NCBI GenBank assembly: GCA_947474365.1
Contig: CANJIU010000002.1
Coordinates: 62,001 to 126,000, forward strand
From: Opitutia bacterium
GTDB taxonomy: Bacteria; Verrucomicrobiota; Verrucomicrobiia; Opitutales; Opitutaceae
Direction: 5' to 3'
Length of the DNA: 64,000 nucleotides
Both the position numbers and the translations under genes were made by a program. Numbering within the stretch: the first letter of the stretch is position 1; every line of letters begins with the position of its first letter. The notes beneath the pieces are model-generated. The model worked only from the letters and a program-made list of their open reading frames with translations. It was not told the DNA's origin and did no database searches. This document shows positions 1 to 9,105 of this stretch, in pieces.

Positions 1-699
1 CACGACACGGGGCGCGAGCATCTGCGCGGTTACGCCTTCGGTACGGAGGGCTATCCGTTGCACAACCCTGACCAACCTGTCGCCCGGGTTTCCTGGCACC
101 GCGCGCGCGCGTTCTGCGCCTGGCTCGCCCAGCGCACCGGACTGCGTGTCGATCTGCCGACCGAGGCGCAGTGGGAATACGCCTGCCGGGCGGGCACGGT
201 CACGCCGTTCAGCTTTGGGGCGGCCGCGGCGGATTTTTCCCTCTTCGCGAACCTCTCCGATCTGACCACGCGGGAATTTGCCGCCAACAATTACCTCCGG
301 ACGGCGCAGGTGCCCCTGCCCAATCCGCCGCCCGCCAACGACTACACGCCGAAGGACGAGCGATATCGCGACGGACTGCTCGTCTCCGGCCCGGTGGGCC
401 GCCTGAATCCGAACCGCTGGGGCCTGCACGATCTGCACGGCAACGTCGCCGAGTGGACCCGCTCATTGTACCAGAATTATCCTTACAAGGATGACGACGG
501 TCGCAATCAGACCGACGCGGCCGGCCGCCGGGTGGTGCGCGGCGGTTCCTGGCGCGACCGGCCGTTCCGCGCCGCCTCCGGCTTCCGCCTCGCCTACCAG
601 CCGCACCAGCGCGCCGTCGACGTGGGCTTCCGCGTGATTGTGGAGGAGGATGTGACGGAGTTCACGCCGCGCCGCCAGGTTGCCCGGGCGAAGGAATGA
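1..699 (+). CDS. FGE-sulfatase-domain (SUMF1-like) protein, 5' partial
   Basis: The frame is open to the left edge, so the N-terminus is missing; about 232 residues are visible. They are the C-terminal part of an FGE/SUMF1 (C-type-lectin-like) domain: NPDQPVARVSW, LPTEAQWEYACRAG, NPNRWGLHDLHGNVAEW, then RGGSWRD and a closing GFRV. Genuine formylglycine-generating enzymes carry a copper-binding Cys pair between the RGGS and GFR blocks; here that stretch has no Cys. The fold assignment is therefore secure, but the protein is probably a paralogue rather than the maturase of the Cys-type sulfatases further along. It converges on the minus-strand SGNH-like gene; the 185-bp gap holds only a 5-bp hairpin (781-794). 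Confidence 0.85.
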   Translation, partial: HDTGREHLRGYAFGTEGYPLHNPDQPVARVSWHRARAFCAWLAQRTGLRVDLPTEAQWEYACRAGTVTPFSFGAAAADFSLFANLSDLTTREFAANNYLRTAQVPLPNPPPANDYTPKDERYRDGLLVSGPVGRLNPNRWGLHDLHGNVAEWTRSLYQNYPYKDDDGRNQTDAAGRRVVRGGSWRDRPFRAASGFRLAYQPHQRAVDVGFRVIVEEDVTEFTPRRQVARAKE

Positions 700-884
700 G
701 GGACCGGCAGTGCGCTTCGCTGCGGGTCAAAACGAGATTTGGCGTCAGCAGAGTAGCGATACGAATAGCGAACCGGTGTCCTGACTTTGGTCAGACGCGG
801 TTGCAGCCGAGTTCGCGTTTCGTGTCCGAACTTCGTCGTGCAACAGGACTCACTGGCAACGTCTGCGAAAATACCGTTTCATCT

Positions 885-1976
885 TCAGCGATTTGCCGGG
901 GCTGCGTCCGTTTCGATTTGGTCAGCGAGGCCGTTGCCGTTCTTGTCGGTCAGGCCGGTGAGGGGGTGGTGCGTGATCGCGTGCCACGCCGCACGGCGCA
1001 TCAACGTGTCCTCGTTGCGGTCTACGCCCTTGGGTAGGAAATCCGCGATCAGTTCGGGCGATTTCTTATAAAGCATGCCGTAGTAGCAGTAGCCGACGAT
1101 CCAGCCGATGCCACTGGTCTTCGAGAGGTGGAAGCTGTCAGGGCTGAAAATGCCGCGTTTGCCGCCGTTGACTTCTGCCATGCAGTCGAACCCCGGCAGC
1201 TCGCCGGCGTAGTAGTGCCGTAGCATCTCGACTACTGCGGCCCCGGCCGGGATGAGGTGAACTTTGCCGGGATAACTCCTGGTGAGGTCGCCGAAGATGC
1301 TGCGCTCCAGCATCGGCATGATGGTATCCGCGTACATGGCGCGGAGCGCCTCGAACATCCGGTTGGGTGGCGTGTCCTTGGCACCCAGGCGGGGCGTCGG
1401 CCAGCCGTCTTGAACGTAGAAGACCATCGCCGGGTTGTATTTCAGACAAAGGTCGATCCACTGCGAATAATGGAGCGGGGTGTCGCCGGTGTAGGCTCCC
1501 CACGTCATCACATCCCACTGCCCGGTGGGAATCGCTGGAAGCAGGATGGCGCGGCTGGCGTTCGTCGGTTCCGGCTGCCCGTGCTCATTGAGCCAAATGG
1601 AATTGGCCGAGCCCTTGGCCCCGCCGCTCGTGTGGGCGCGTTGGACATGATCCGTGTAACCGGCGGCCTTGGCAATGTCGGGCAACGTGATCTTTCCTGG
1701 CGCAACCCAGCTATGGCCCGTCATCAGAATCCGGAGCCCGTTGCCCTTGGGAAATGAGAGCGGCGCCGACTGCGTCGCGGCACTGTCCGCCTGCATCGCC
1801 TTGTCCATTTCCTCGGTCACCCGTTTGAAGGCCTTGTTTCCCGGGGCCGTCTCCGACGAGGCGGTGGCCGCCGCGGTCGATCTTGCCGCATCCGAGGCCT
1901 GCGCTGCATGGCCTGGCTGGAGGCAGCAGAAAAATCCGATGACGCGAACGATGCCAGAGTTGAAACGCAGGTTCAT
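885..1976 (-). CDS. SGNH-hydrolase-like exported protein with C-terminal Ca2+-binding loop
   Basis: 363 residues from the ATG at 1976, chosen because MNLRFNSG starts a signal-peptide-like segment (residues 1 to about 26); the frame extends to a TTG at 2018 that adds only polar residues. RILMTGHSW (Ser89) looks like a modified SGNH block I, with GHS instead of GDS, and DSFHLS (Asp280/His283) resembles block V with its Asp-His pair. This suggests an esterase or SGNH-like fold of unknown substrate. The C-terminus has a 12-residue EF-hand-type loop, DKNGNGLADQIE (344-355). It lies last in a minus-strand series behind the cytochrome b561 gene, separated by 91 bp. Function beyond the fold is not known. 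Confidence 0.7.
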   Translation of the reverse strand: MNLRFNSGIVRVIGFFCCLQPGHAAQASDAARSTAAATASSETAPGNKAFKRVTEEMDKAMQADSAATQSAPLSFPKGNGLRILMTGHSWVAPGKITLPDIAKAAGYTDHVQRAHTSGGAKGSANSIWLNEHGQPEPTNASRAILLPAIPTGQWDVMTWGAYTGDTPLHYSQWIDLCLKYNPAMVFYVQDGWPTPRLGAKDTPPNRMFEALRAMYADTIMPMLERSIFGDLTRSYPGKVHLIPAGAAVVEMLRHYYAGELPGFDCMAEVNGGKRGIFSPDSFHLSKTSGIGWIVGYCYYGMLYKKSPELIADFLPKGVDRNEDTLMRRAAWHAITHHPLTGLTDKNGNGLADQIETDAAPANR

Positions 1977-2067
1977 GGTGCAGAAGGAGCGACGAGGATG
2001 GAGACGGTGCCGGATCAAAATGCCAGGAGAAAGGGGGTGAGTTCCGACCGCGAACGGCGCGTTGGTC

Positions 2068-2760
2068 TCAGCCTTTCTGGATCAGCGGCAGCGAAATCTC
2101 GGGCAGGAAGGGCAGACGCAGCGTCGACGTATCCAGATCAAAATAACGATAAGCCAGCCACCCCGCGAGGGCGCTGGCGGCGAACAGCACGACTCCCGCG
2201 GTGGTGCGCGCGGCGGTGGGGTTGGCCCCCGGGCGTCGGGACACCTTTCCGTGGACCATTGCCAACGGACTCAGCTCGCGGTGGCGGAGGGCGTGCAGGC
2301 ATAGTCCGAGGAGATGGGCGCCGATCAGGCCGATGACGCCCCACGACAGCCAGCCGTGCCAGCTCTGCACCCAGTCTGCGTCGAACCCCGTGATGATCAA
2401 CGCCACCAGTGCGAGGTACACTGCCAGGGCAAACAACGCGGTGCCGGGATTCAGCCCCTCATGCTCATCCATCCGCCACCAGAGCACATCCGCAAAATAG
2501 CGCGCGGTCCGGCTCGGCGGATGAACGAACGCCCGCCAGCGCGATTGGGCCCCGCCGAAAAACCCGAGTCCGATCCGGATCGCGAGGAACCACCCGGCGA
2601 CCAGCCCGAGCACCATGTGGTATTTGAAGAGAGCATTCTCGGGATTGAAGTAGAAGGCGACCGCGAGCGAAGCGGACATGCTCAGCGCGAACCCCCAATG
2701 GCAAACACGTGCCGGAAGATCCCAAACGAGCACGGTGGCGCCGGGCTGGCCGGACTTCAT
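2068..2760 (-). CDS. Cytochrome b561-family membrane protein
   Basis: 230 residues from the ATG at 2760. That start is chosen because it overlaps the TGA of the upstream FAD oxidoreductase (ATGA), so the two are translationally coupled. VWDLPARVCHWGFALS is the usual opening of a di-haem cytochrome b (Ni,Fe-hydrogenase/b561 type). Four hydrophobic segments follow, with candidate haem-ligand His residues in CHWG, KYHMVLG, SWHGWLSW and GAHLLGLCLHAL. The family passes electrons between a periplasmic partner and membrane quinone. The partner here is inferred to be the coupled Tat-exported flavoprotein. An additional C-terminal hydrophobic segment ends in a short polar tail. Confidence 0.85.
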   Translation of the reverse strand: MKSGQPGATVLVWDLPARVCHWGFALSMSASLAVAFYFNPENALFKYHMVLGLVAGWFLAIRIGLGFFGGAQSRWRAFVHPPSRTARYFADVLWWRMDEHEGLNPGTALFALAVYLALVALIITGFDADWVQSWHGWLSWGVIGLIGAHLLGLCLHALRHRELSPLAMVHGKVSRRPGANPTAARTTAGVVLFAASALAGWLAYRYFDLDTSTLRLPFLPEISLPLIQKG

Positions 2761-5700
2761 GCAAACGGTGTCGTGAGCGGGTTCGGTTTCAGCGTGGCGC
2801 CGTTCTTCCGGATCCACTCCTGCCACCGATCTCCCTGGAACCCGAAGTCCTGGCCGCTGGCGGCGGCCAACTCGGCGCGCGCCGCGCGGGCGTAACAGAC
2901 GCGGGCCTCGTTAAGGAATCCGCACAGCGCGACGGCGCCTTCCGGGTCGCCACATCGCGTGAGCGCACGCGCCAGCGCCAGCCGCAAATAGGTGAGGCGT
3001 TCGGCCGGCACATCCTTGCAGGCGCGCATGTCGCCGTCGCGGGCAACGGTGTGATCCGCAAACAGGGACTCTTGGAGCACGCGCTTAAGCGGGGCGCGGC
3101 CCTCCGGGCAGGCGAGTCGTTCAAAGCCGCAGGCCAGGCTGTAGAAGTAGCCCCACGTCGAGCGAAGGTTTTTCGGATCGTAGGTCACGCGCTCCGCGAG
3201 CTTGACGAGAAGCGGCACGGCGCGTCGTTCGTGGGCCTGCGCCAGACTGCCGAGCATAAGCGCCGCCACCGGAGCGTAACCCTGGTCCGGCATGATGTGC
3301 CCCGTGGCCTTGCCGCCGTAGAGTTCCAGGCTCAGCACCGGTTCGCTCAAGGACTGCGTCACTTTTTCCAAATAACGGTCCACGCCCTTGGGACTGCCGA
3401 TGAAACCCAGCACGCGGTTGACGCCGATATGGTCCGTGGCGGCATAGGGCTCCAGCGCGGCCCGCGCCTGCGCGCGCGGCAGCAGGCAAAGCATCGCCGA
3501 GGGCGCCAGATTTTCATCCATGTCCGAGGTCGTCGCGACCTTCTTGGCCATCTGCTCGGGCGTCAGGCCGAAGCCAAAGTCGTCGTCTGCGATATCCTCG
3601 GGTTTCAACATGCCCTTCGCAATGAGGGTGGCTTGCAGCTCCCGAATCGGGATGTCGCGGAGAAATACTTTGCGGTCGACTGCGAGCCGGACCGCCTGCC
3701 CGGCGACCATGCCCATCACGCAGAGGTCCCGCTGCATGCGCGCCGTCGAGAGGGCGTCGTGCGTGACCGAATACGCCTTGCCGGCAATGATCAGGTTGTC
3801 CAGCGCCGGCGGAATCATCGCCGCGTAGGGCACGGTCACCTGGAAAAGGTGCTTCCAATCCTTCGGGATGAAACCGGATTTCGCCACGTCGCTGGTGGCG
3901 ACACCCTTGATGTCGGGATTGGACTCCGCGCGAAAGACCCCGTCCTTGAACCGGCGGGCGGCGAGGACGTCCAGAAACGTGACGGTCTTGCCGCCACGGA
4001 TGTGGCGCGACTCGCGCGGCGCGATGAAGAACGGCGGCGGCACGTGCTTCGATTCGAGCGTGATCTTGCTGTTGCGCCGCATCGCCAGAATGAAGCGTGT
4101 CGCGTCCGACGCGCTGCGCTCGTCGAGCGGGGAGAGGAACGGCCGAAGTGCCTCCGGGTTGCCGGGCTTGTAGCCGGCATACGAAGCCCAAAGCGTCAGT
4201 TCGTCGTGTTCTCCGCCGTAGGTGTAGCCGCACCCCGCCCACGCGGCGATCGCGCCGTCGCCGGTCGCGTCGACTAGGCGCGGAGCCTCGACCGCGGTCA
4301 GGCCGAAGGGCGTAATGACGTAGACGCGGCGGACGTTCCTGCCCACACAGGCCACGCCGGTGATCACCGACTGAAAAAGGACGCGTGCGCCCGCCAGCTT
4401 CACGCCGCGGAAAAACCCCGGCGCGTTGATCCCGTCGTTCTTCGCCCCCATCGCGGCGTAATAGTCATCGAAGCCCTTCGTCTTGTTGCCGAACCAAAGG
4501 TTGGTCACGCCACCGATCGTGTTGGTTCCGCCCAGCTCGAGCCCGCGCTCGAGGCACACGGTCTTCAGGCCCAGCCCGGCCGAGGCGTAGGTCGCGGCGT
4601 TGCCACTGGTGCCACCCCCGACCACCAGCACCTCAGCCGTCACGGCTACCTGCGGCGGCTGAAATCGGACCGCGGCGACAGTGGTGCCGGGTTCGTCGAA
4701 ACCATGGTCGCGGAAGCTGTGCATCGCCCCGGCGGGCGGCGTCGGATCGTTCTGCACGCCGCGATTCCAGAACTCGTATTCGGGACGCGGCGACGCGATG
4801 GGCCTCAGGGCCGCCTTCACTTGATTGAGAGCCCGGGGGAAGGCGCTGAACAGGGCCTTGGGATCCTTCAGCACGAGCGAGCCGCGGGTATTGCCGGTGA
4901 TGCCCTGGGGGCCGAAGACAAACAGGTGGTCGAAACCGGCGACGCGGCCCGCGGTCGCCTCGAGCCGGTCGACCCCGCTGCCAAGGTAGGCGTCGGCGCC
5001 GCGGAAGCGTTTCTCGCCCGCTTCCCACGGGCACTCCAGGGAAGCCGCGTAGAGCTTGTCGTAATCCTCGGCGAGGGCGAAGGGCCCGGTGGAGCGGGAG
5101 TCCAGCGCTAGGTCAAACGAAGCGTAGTAGTGATGGATGTCGACGCTGACCTGAATTCCGTTCGCCGCCTGGTAGCGGGTCTGCCGCGATGCGGCGGGCT
5201 TCGCGAGATCTGCGATGTAATGGTAGCGCCGCGGGCCGGAGAGCGGGGTGAATTTGGCGCCGGCGGCGCGAGTGACGGTGGCGTCGACCGTAGCGTCGAC
5301 GATCGCCTTGGCCTCGATCGCGAAGAGGCCTGTCTTGCCGCCGAAGACCACGCCCGCGAGCTGGCCCGCGTGGCCGAGCGCGCCCGCGACGGCGGCGTTG
5401 TAGAAAAACCGCACGCCCGCCTCGCACAACCGATCCTCGATGTCCAAGGCGGCCTTGGACGCGTTGAAATAGATCTTCCCCTCCTTCGTCTCGCTGGTGG
5501 CCGGATTCGTCGCGACGCCGCGGATCAGCTCGGGAACGCGATCGACGTCTCCCGCGTCCACCCAGGAGCGGAGGCAGGCGATGCCTTCGAAGAACGGATT
5601 GACGCGATCCATGACCAACGCGGTCCGCTGTCCGGCGCGGGCCGAGTCGATCGCGAGCTGGCAGGCGAAGAGCGTGCTGCCGCAAATCAACACATCCATC

Positions 5701-5888
5701 GGTTCACCGAACGTGATCGGCACCGTGCCGTCCGGGCGTGGAGACAGCGCGACGTCTGCGGCCGCGCCATAGAGGGACCGCGAGGGCAGCGCCGAGAGTG
5801 CCGCGAGGGCACCGACCGAGTGGAGAAACGTCCGTCGGTCAATCGGCAGGCCGGGGGAAACGGAGGAGGCGGGCAAGGCGTTCTTCAT
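2757..5888 (-). CDS. Tat-exported FAD-dependent oxidoreductase with two Rossmann-like halves and helical-repeat tail
   Basis: 1043 residues from the ATG at 5888 (another ATG lies three codons upstream). IDRRTFLHSVGALAALSAL (16-34) is a Tat signal. The canonical FAD-binding motif is in the second half: EVLVVGGGTSGN (419-430), followed by LERGLELGGTNTIGG and DATGDGAIAAWAG, as in FAD_oxidored (PF12831)-type proteins. The first half carries a decayed version, DVLICGSTLFAC (65-76) with DATVDATVTRAAG, and lacks the Gly-rich loop. From about residue 800 the sequence becomes HEAT-like helical repeats. The gene follows a TBDR by 15 bp and overlaps the cytochrome b561 start. A periplasmic dehydrogenase feeding electrons to cytochrome b is inferred; the substrate is unknown, perhaps a sugar or deoxysugar. 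Confidence 0.85.
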   Translation of the reverse strand: MKNALPASSVSPGLPIDRRTFLHSVGALAALSALPSRSLYGAAADVALSPRPDGTVPITFGEPMDVLICGSTLFACQLAIDSARAGQRTALVMDRVNPFFEGIACLRSWVDAGDVDRVPELIRGVATNPATSETKEGKIYFNASKAALDIEDRLCEAGVRFFYNAAVAGALGHAGQLAGVVFGGKTGLFAIEAKAIVDATVDATVTRAAGAKFTPLSGPRRYHYIADLAKPAASRQTRYQAANGIQVSVDIHHYYASFDLALDSRSTGPFALAEDYDKLYAASLECPWEAGEKRFRGADAYLGSGVDRLEATAGRVAGFDHLFVFGPQGITGNTRGSLVLKDPKALFSAFPRALNQVKAALRPIASPRPEYEFWNRGVQNDPTPPAGAMHSFRDHGFDEPGTTVAAVRFQPPQVAVTAEVLVVGGGTSGNAATYASAGLGLKTVCLERGLELGGTNTIGGVTNLWFGNKTKGFDDYYAAMGAKNDGINAPGFFRGVKLAGARVLFQSVITGVACVGRNVRRVYVITPFGLTAVEAPRLVDATGDGAIAAWAGCGYTYGGEHDELTLWASYAGYKPGNPEALRPFLSPLDERSASDATRFILAMRRNSKITLESKHVPPPFFIAPRESRHIRGGKTVTFLDVLAARRFKDGVFRAESNPDIKGVATSDVAKSGFIPKDWKHLFQVTVPYAAMIPPALDNLIIAGKAYSVTHDALSTARMQRDLCVMGMVAGQAVRLAVDRKVFLRDIPIRELQATLIAKGMLKPEDIADDDFGFGLTPEQMAKKVATTSDMDENLAPSAMLCLLPRAQARAALEPYAATDHIGVNRVLGFIGSPKGVDRYLEKVTQSLSEPVLSLELYGGKATGHIMPDQGYAPVAALMLGSLAQAHERRAVPLLVKLAERVTYDPKNLRSTWGYFYSLACGFERLACPEGRAPLKRVLQESLFADHTVARDGDMRACKDVPAERLTYLRLALARALTRCGDPEGAVALCGFLNEARVCYARAARAELAAASGQDFGFQGDRWQEWIRKNGATLKPNPLTTPFA

Positions 5889-5903
5889 CGAAGGCATTTT
5901 AGG

Positions 5904-8900
5904 CTAGAACGATCCCTTTACGCCGAGCAGTGCACTCGGACCGTATTCGACCCAGCGCGTGCCGCGGGCGTAGGCGGGAGTGGCGGGGCCGTAGGCCTCG
6001 TTGCGCCAGGGGATGCTCGTGAGATTGCGGATGTTGGCAAAGAGCGAGACGCGGCGCGTGAGGCGGTATTCGGCATTGAAGTCGAGGTTCCGGCGCGGGT
6101 GCCCGTAATTGTACGTGCCGGGGTCGACGCTGGCGCCGGTGATCTGGCCGGAGCGGGTGCGGCCGCGGACGTTCCAATTGGCGCGCACGGTCAGGCGCGA
6201 ATTGCTGTAGGTGACGCCGTAATTCATCGAAAGCGGCACGAAGCCCGAGATGCTGTTGGCGGAGGCGCCCTCGACGTGGAGGGCGGTGCTGTTGAAATTC
6301 ACGATGACGTTGCCCCAGCGCGCCGGCACCCACGGCAGGGTCTGCCGGTATTCATACTCCAGTCCGCTGACGCGCGCGGCGCCGATGTTCTGCGTCGTCA
6401 CGACCTCGTAGTTGGTAAACGACTGATCGAAGCCCCACTCCTCGAGTTGGCCGGCGGTGACGGGCGTGCGCACGGACCCGAAGAAATTCTTGATGTCCTT
6501 GCGAAACGCGCCGACGGAGATGACGCCGGGCTTGTCGAAGTAATATTCGAGACCGACATCGAAGCTGTTGGAGTACCATGGGCGGAGGCCGGTGTTGGTG
6601 ACCGTGATCGTGGGCACCGACGTGGCGACGGTTGGATCCGTGGCGGTGATCGAGGGGATGATGTTGGAGAGTTGCGGCCGCGTGATCGTGCGCGCGTAAC
6701 TGGCGCGCGCCATCAGTTTCTCGGTGATGAGGTAGGTGGTGTTCAGGCTCGGATAGAAATCACCGTAGTCGCGCTTCGCGTGCGAACCGCGTTCGGTGAA
6801 CTGCAGGCGCGCGAGTGCCACCGGATCGGTGGAGACGCGGACGGGAGTGCCGTTGGCGGCGCGCACGATCTGGCCGCGGGCGTCCCGCTGGTAGGTTTTC
6901 GAGAGGTCGTTGAGCAGGCCCCAGCCCTCGTCGTACGTCGCCTCGTAGCGCACGCCGCCGACCAGCTTCAACCGGTTTTGCAGGAGGGAGAGATCGCCGC
7001 GGAGATAGCCGGCGATGACGTGTTCGGTGATTTTCTGGGAGTTCGTCGCCCGGGAGGAGATTGTGGTGGCCTCGTTGGTCGTCCAGTATTCCGGATGAGA
7101 GCGGAGGAGGTTGTAGGCTTTGTCGGGGGCGGGACGCTGCGGCCGGCCAAGCCCATAGGGCAGGCTGATCTGCGACCAGGAGTCGGAGACAAGATCGTAG
7201 CGGGAGGCGGAGTCGTCGGCGGAATTGGCGATGCGATCCGGGCCGACGAAGGTGTACGTGACCGTGGGGTTGACGACGTCGCGGGACTCACGGCGCCAGT
7301 CGGCGCCGACCTTGACGCGAATGGGCACGTTGTGGCCGAAATCGCGCGCGGCGCTCACGCGGGCGGCGGCCGTTCCGTTGCGGTTCTCCTGCGGCGTACC
7401 CATCGTGGCCGTGGTGATCGTGTAGGCGCCGAGGTTGCGCCAATCGAGCGGGGCGCCGGTGGCGTTCTGTGCGGTGATTCCGCGCGGAATCGAATCCTGG
7501 ATACCGTTGAAGTTGAGGGTAACGTTGGAGGCCGTGAGGTTGATGCTCTTGATGACCCCTTCGCGTTCCGCCTCGACGCGCGACCAACTCTCGGAGAACG
7601 ATGTCCCGCTTTCGATCGCCCACACCGGGCCCGAGTGACGGTGCTTGAGCAGGAGCGTGTAGCTCGGAGCGATCTTGTCGAAGGTGTTCATCGCATGGGC
7701 GATCGATCCGGCGCCAAGCGCACCCTGCACGACCGTCGGGCTGTAGGCAATCGGTGCGGCCGTCCGGGTGCCGATGACGTTTAGGGTCTGGCCGTTTTGA
7801 TCGACGGCCGCGCGCTGCCAGTTGAGCTGCACCCCGAGGTTGATCACGTCGTGTGGTGTCATGCGCCAGTCGAGCGTTCCGCCCAGGGAGCGCCGGGTGA
7901 TCAGCTTCGGCCCGTCCTGCAGCGTGACGGTGCCGAGGAATGGTTGGTTCGACGGTGCCAGGGTCGAGGCGCTCTGGGTCGGGCGCCAGGTGGCCGCCTC
8001 GACCGGCTCCGGGGTGAACTGGCTCGAACTCATCGCGCTGAGGGAAAAGCCGAGGTTCTTGTTCAGTGGCTTGATGTAGCTGACGTCGAATCCAGGGAGA
8101 ACTTTGTGATTGTCGCCGCGGGAAAACGGCGTGCGGCCGAGCGTGTAATAACGGCCACCGTCCCAGCTGCTGAGGTTGGCGCTGAGGTTGGTGCGGTAGT
8201 TGAAGGACGCGCGCGATTGCTCGAAGGCGCTTTTCGACACGATGTTGATCGAGCCGCCGATCGAGTCGGCGCGGGTGTCCGGCAGCGGCGACTTGATCAC
8301 CTCGATGCGCGCGGTGTTGTTGAGGGACGCCTGGTTGAACTCGGTCTCGCGTCCGGCGGAGGTGGTGCCGCTGGCGATGGGCGCACCGTCGAAGGATACG
8401 GCGGTGCCGAAGGACGGCAGCCCGCGCACGGAGACGAAGCGCGCGTCGGCGGCGTTGTAGTCGATGGCGATGCCCGGCATCTGCTTGAGAAACTCCGCGA
8501 CGTTTCCCTCGGGTGAGTCGCCGAACTCGTCGGACGCGACCACGTTCTTGAAGTTCGAGGCGGCCCGCCTCTCGTTGATGGCGATGGCGCTGCCGCTCAT
8601 CTCGCGCTGCGACTCGACGACGAATTTGTCGAGCACCACCAATTTGTCGCTCCCCGGCCGCTCGGTGCCGGTGAGGCTCAAGGCGACGTTCAGCACCGCC
8701 GTGCCGCCCGCGGTGACCGTCGTGGTCAACGTCTGCGACGGAAAACCCGAGACTGCGATGCGCACGGTCGCTGCTCCGACGGGCACGCCTTCAAACCGGA
8801 ACTCCCCAAAACTATTGGTGAGTTCCTGCCGGTCGGCACCGACGAGGGTGACGAGGGCGTTGTTGAGGTAGCTGCCGTTGACGTCGTTGGAGACGCGGCC

Positions 8901-9008
8901 TTCAATCGTGCCAACGGCATCGGCAGCGCAAGCGGCATCTGCCGAAGCGAGCACAATTAAAAGGGCCAGCCAAGCGCAGGGTATCGTGGTGACGTGGAAG
9001 GATTTCAT
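5904..9008 (-). CDS. TonB-dependent receptor with N-terminal carboxypeptidase-regulatory-like domain
   Basis: 1034 residues. Signal peptide at residues 1-29 (MKSFHVTTIPCAWLALL to AACAAD). A CarboxypepD_reg-like Ig fold follows (GTIEGRVSNDVNGSYLNNA to about residue 110), then LVVLDKFVVESQ, the probable counterpart of the TonB-box region, and a plug with NVAEFLKQMPGI and VSVRGLPS. The rest is a long beta-barrel ending in GVKGSF with a terminal Phe. It belongs to the same subtype as the receptor at 19799-22906. It is the outer-membrane importer for this cluster, preceded by the SGNH esterase (97 bp) and followed by the FAD oxidoreductase (15 bp). Glycan-fragment uptake is inferred from the neighbours. 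The start has no Shine-Dalgarno sequence and is preceded by CCCC. Confidence 0.92.
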   Translation of the reverse strand: MKSFHVTTIPCAWLALLIVLASADAACAADAVGTIEGRVSNDVNGSYLNNALVTLVGADRQELTNSFGEFRFEGVPVGAATVRIAVSGFPSQTLTTTVTAGGTAVLNVALSLTGTERPGSDKLVVLDKFVVESQREMSGSAIAINERRAASNFKNVVASDEFGDSPEGNVAEFLKQMPGIAIDYNAADARFVSVRGLPSFGTAVSFDGAPIASGTTSAGRETEFNQASLNNTARIEVIKSPLPDTRADSIGGSINIVSKSAFEQSRASFNYRTNLSANLSSWDGGRYYTLGRTPFSRGDNHKVLPGFDVSYIKPLNKNLGFSLSAMSSSQFTPEPVEAATWRPTQSASTLAPSNQPFLGTVTLQDGPKLITRRSLGGTLDWRMTPHDVINLGVQLNWQRAAVDQNGQTLNVIGTRTAAPIAYSPTVVQGALGAGSIAHAMNTFDKIAPSYTLLLKHRHSGPVWAIESGTSFSESWSRVEAEREGVIKSINLTASNVTLNFNGIQDSIPRGITAQNATGAPLDWRNLGAYTITTATMGTPQENRNGTAAARVSAARDFGHNVPIRVKVGADWRRESRDVVNPTVTYTFVGPDRIANSADDSASRYDLVSDSWSQISLPYGLGRPQRPAPDKAYNLLRSHPEYWTTNEATTISSRATNSQKITEHVIAGYLRGDLSLLQNRLKLVGGVRYEATYDEGWGLLNDLSKTYQRDARGQIVRAANGTPVRVSTDPVALARLQFTERGSHAKRDYGDFYPSLNTTYLITEKLMARASYARTITRPQLSNIIPSITATDPTVATSVPTITVTNTGLRPWYSNSFDVGLEYYFDKPGVISVGAFRKDIKNFFGSVRTPVTAGQLEEWGFDQSFTNYEVVTTQNIGAARVSGLEYEYRQTLPWVPARWGNVIVNFNSTALHVEGASANSISGFVPLSMNYGVTYSNSRLTVRANWNVRGRTRSGQITGASVDPGTYNYGHPRRNLDFNAEYRLTRRVSLFANIRNLTSIPWRNEAYGPATPAYARGTRWVEYGPSALLGVKGSF

Positions 9009-9105
9009 GGGGTTAGGGAGCTGATACTTAAAGCAGACTCGGTGAAGCGACCGGGAAGCGAGGCGAGAATGGCGGCCACGGCGCGGACTGCAGGAAGGTG
9101 CGGCG

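Noticed and set aside
781-794. CTGAC-TTTG-GTCAG hairpin between convergent genes as a terminator
   Set aside because: Stem is only 5 bp and no T-tract follows on either strand; too weak to list.
2709-4277. 522-codon plus-strand frame opposite the FAD oxidoreductase
   Set aside because: Arg/His-rich shadow without motifs; the minus-strand gene has Tat, FAD and coupling evidence.
5130-7784. 884-codon open frame on the plus strand
   Set aside because: Spans the opposite strand of the FAD oxidoreductase and TBDR genes and has no recognisable domain or signal; a shadow of high GC.
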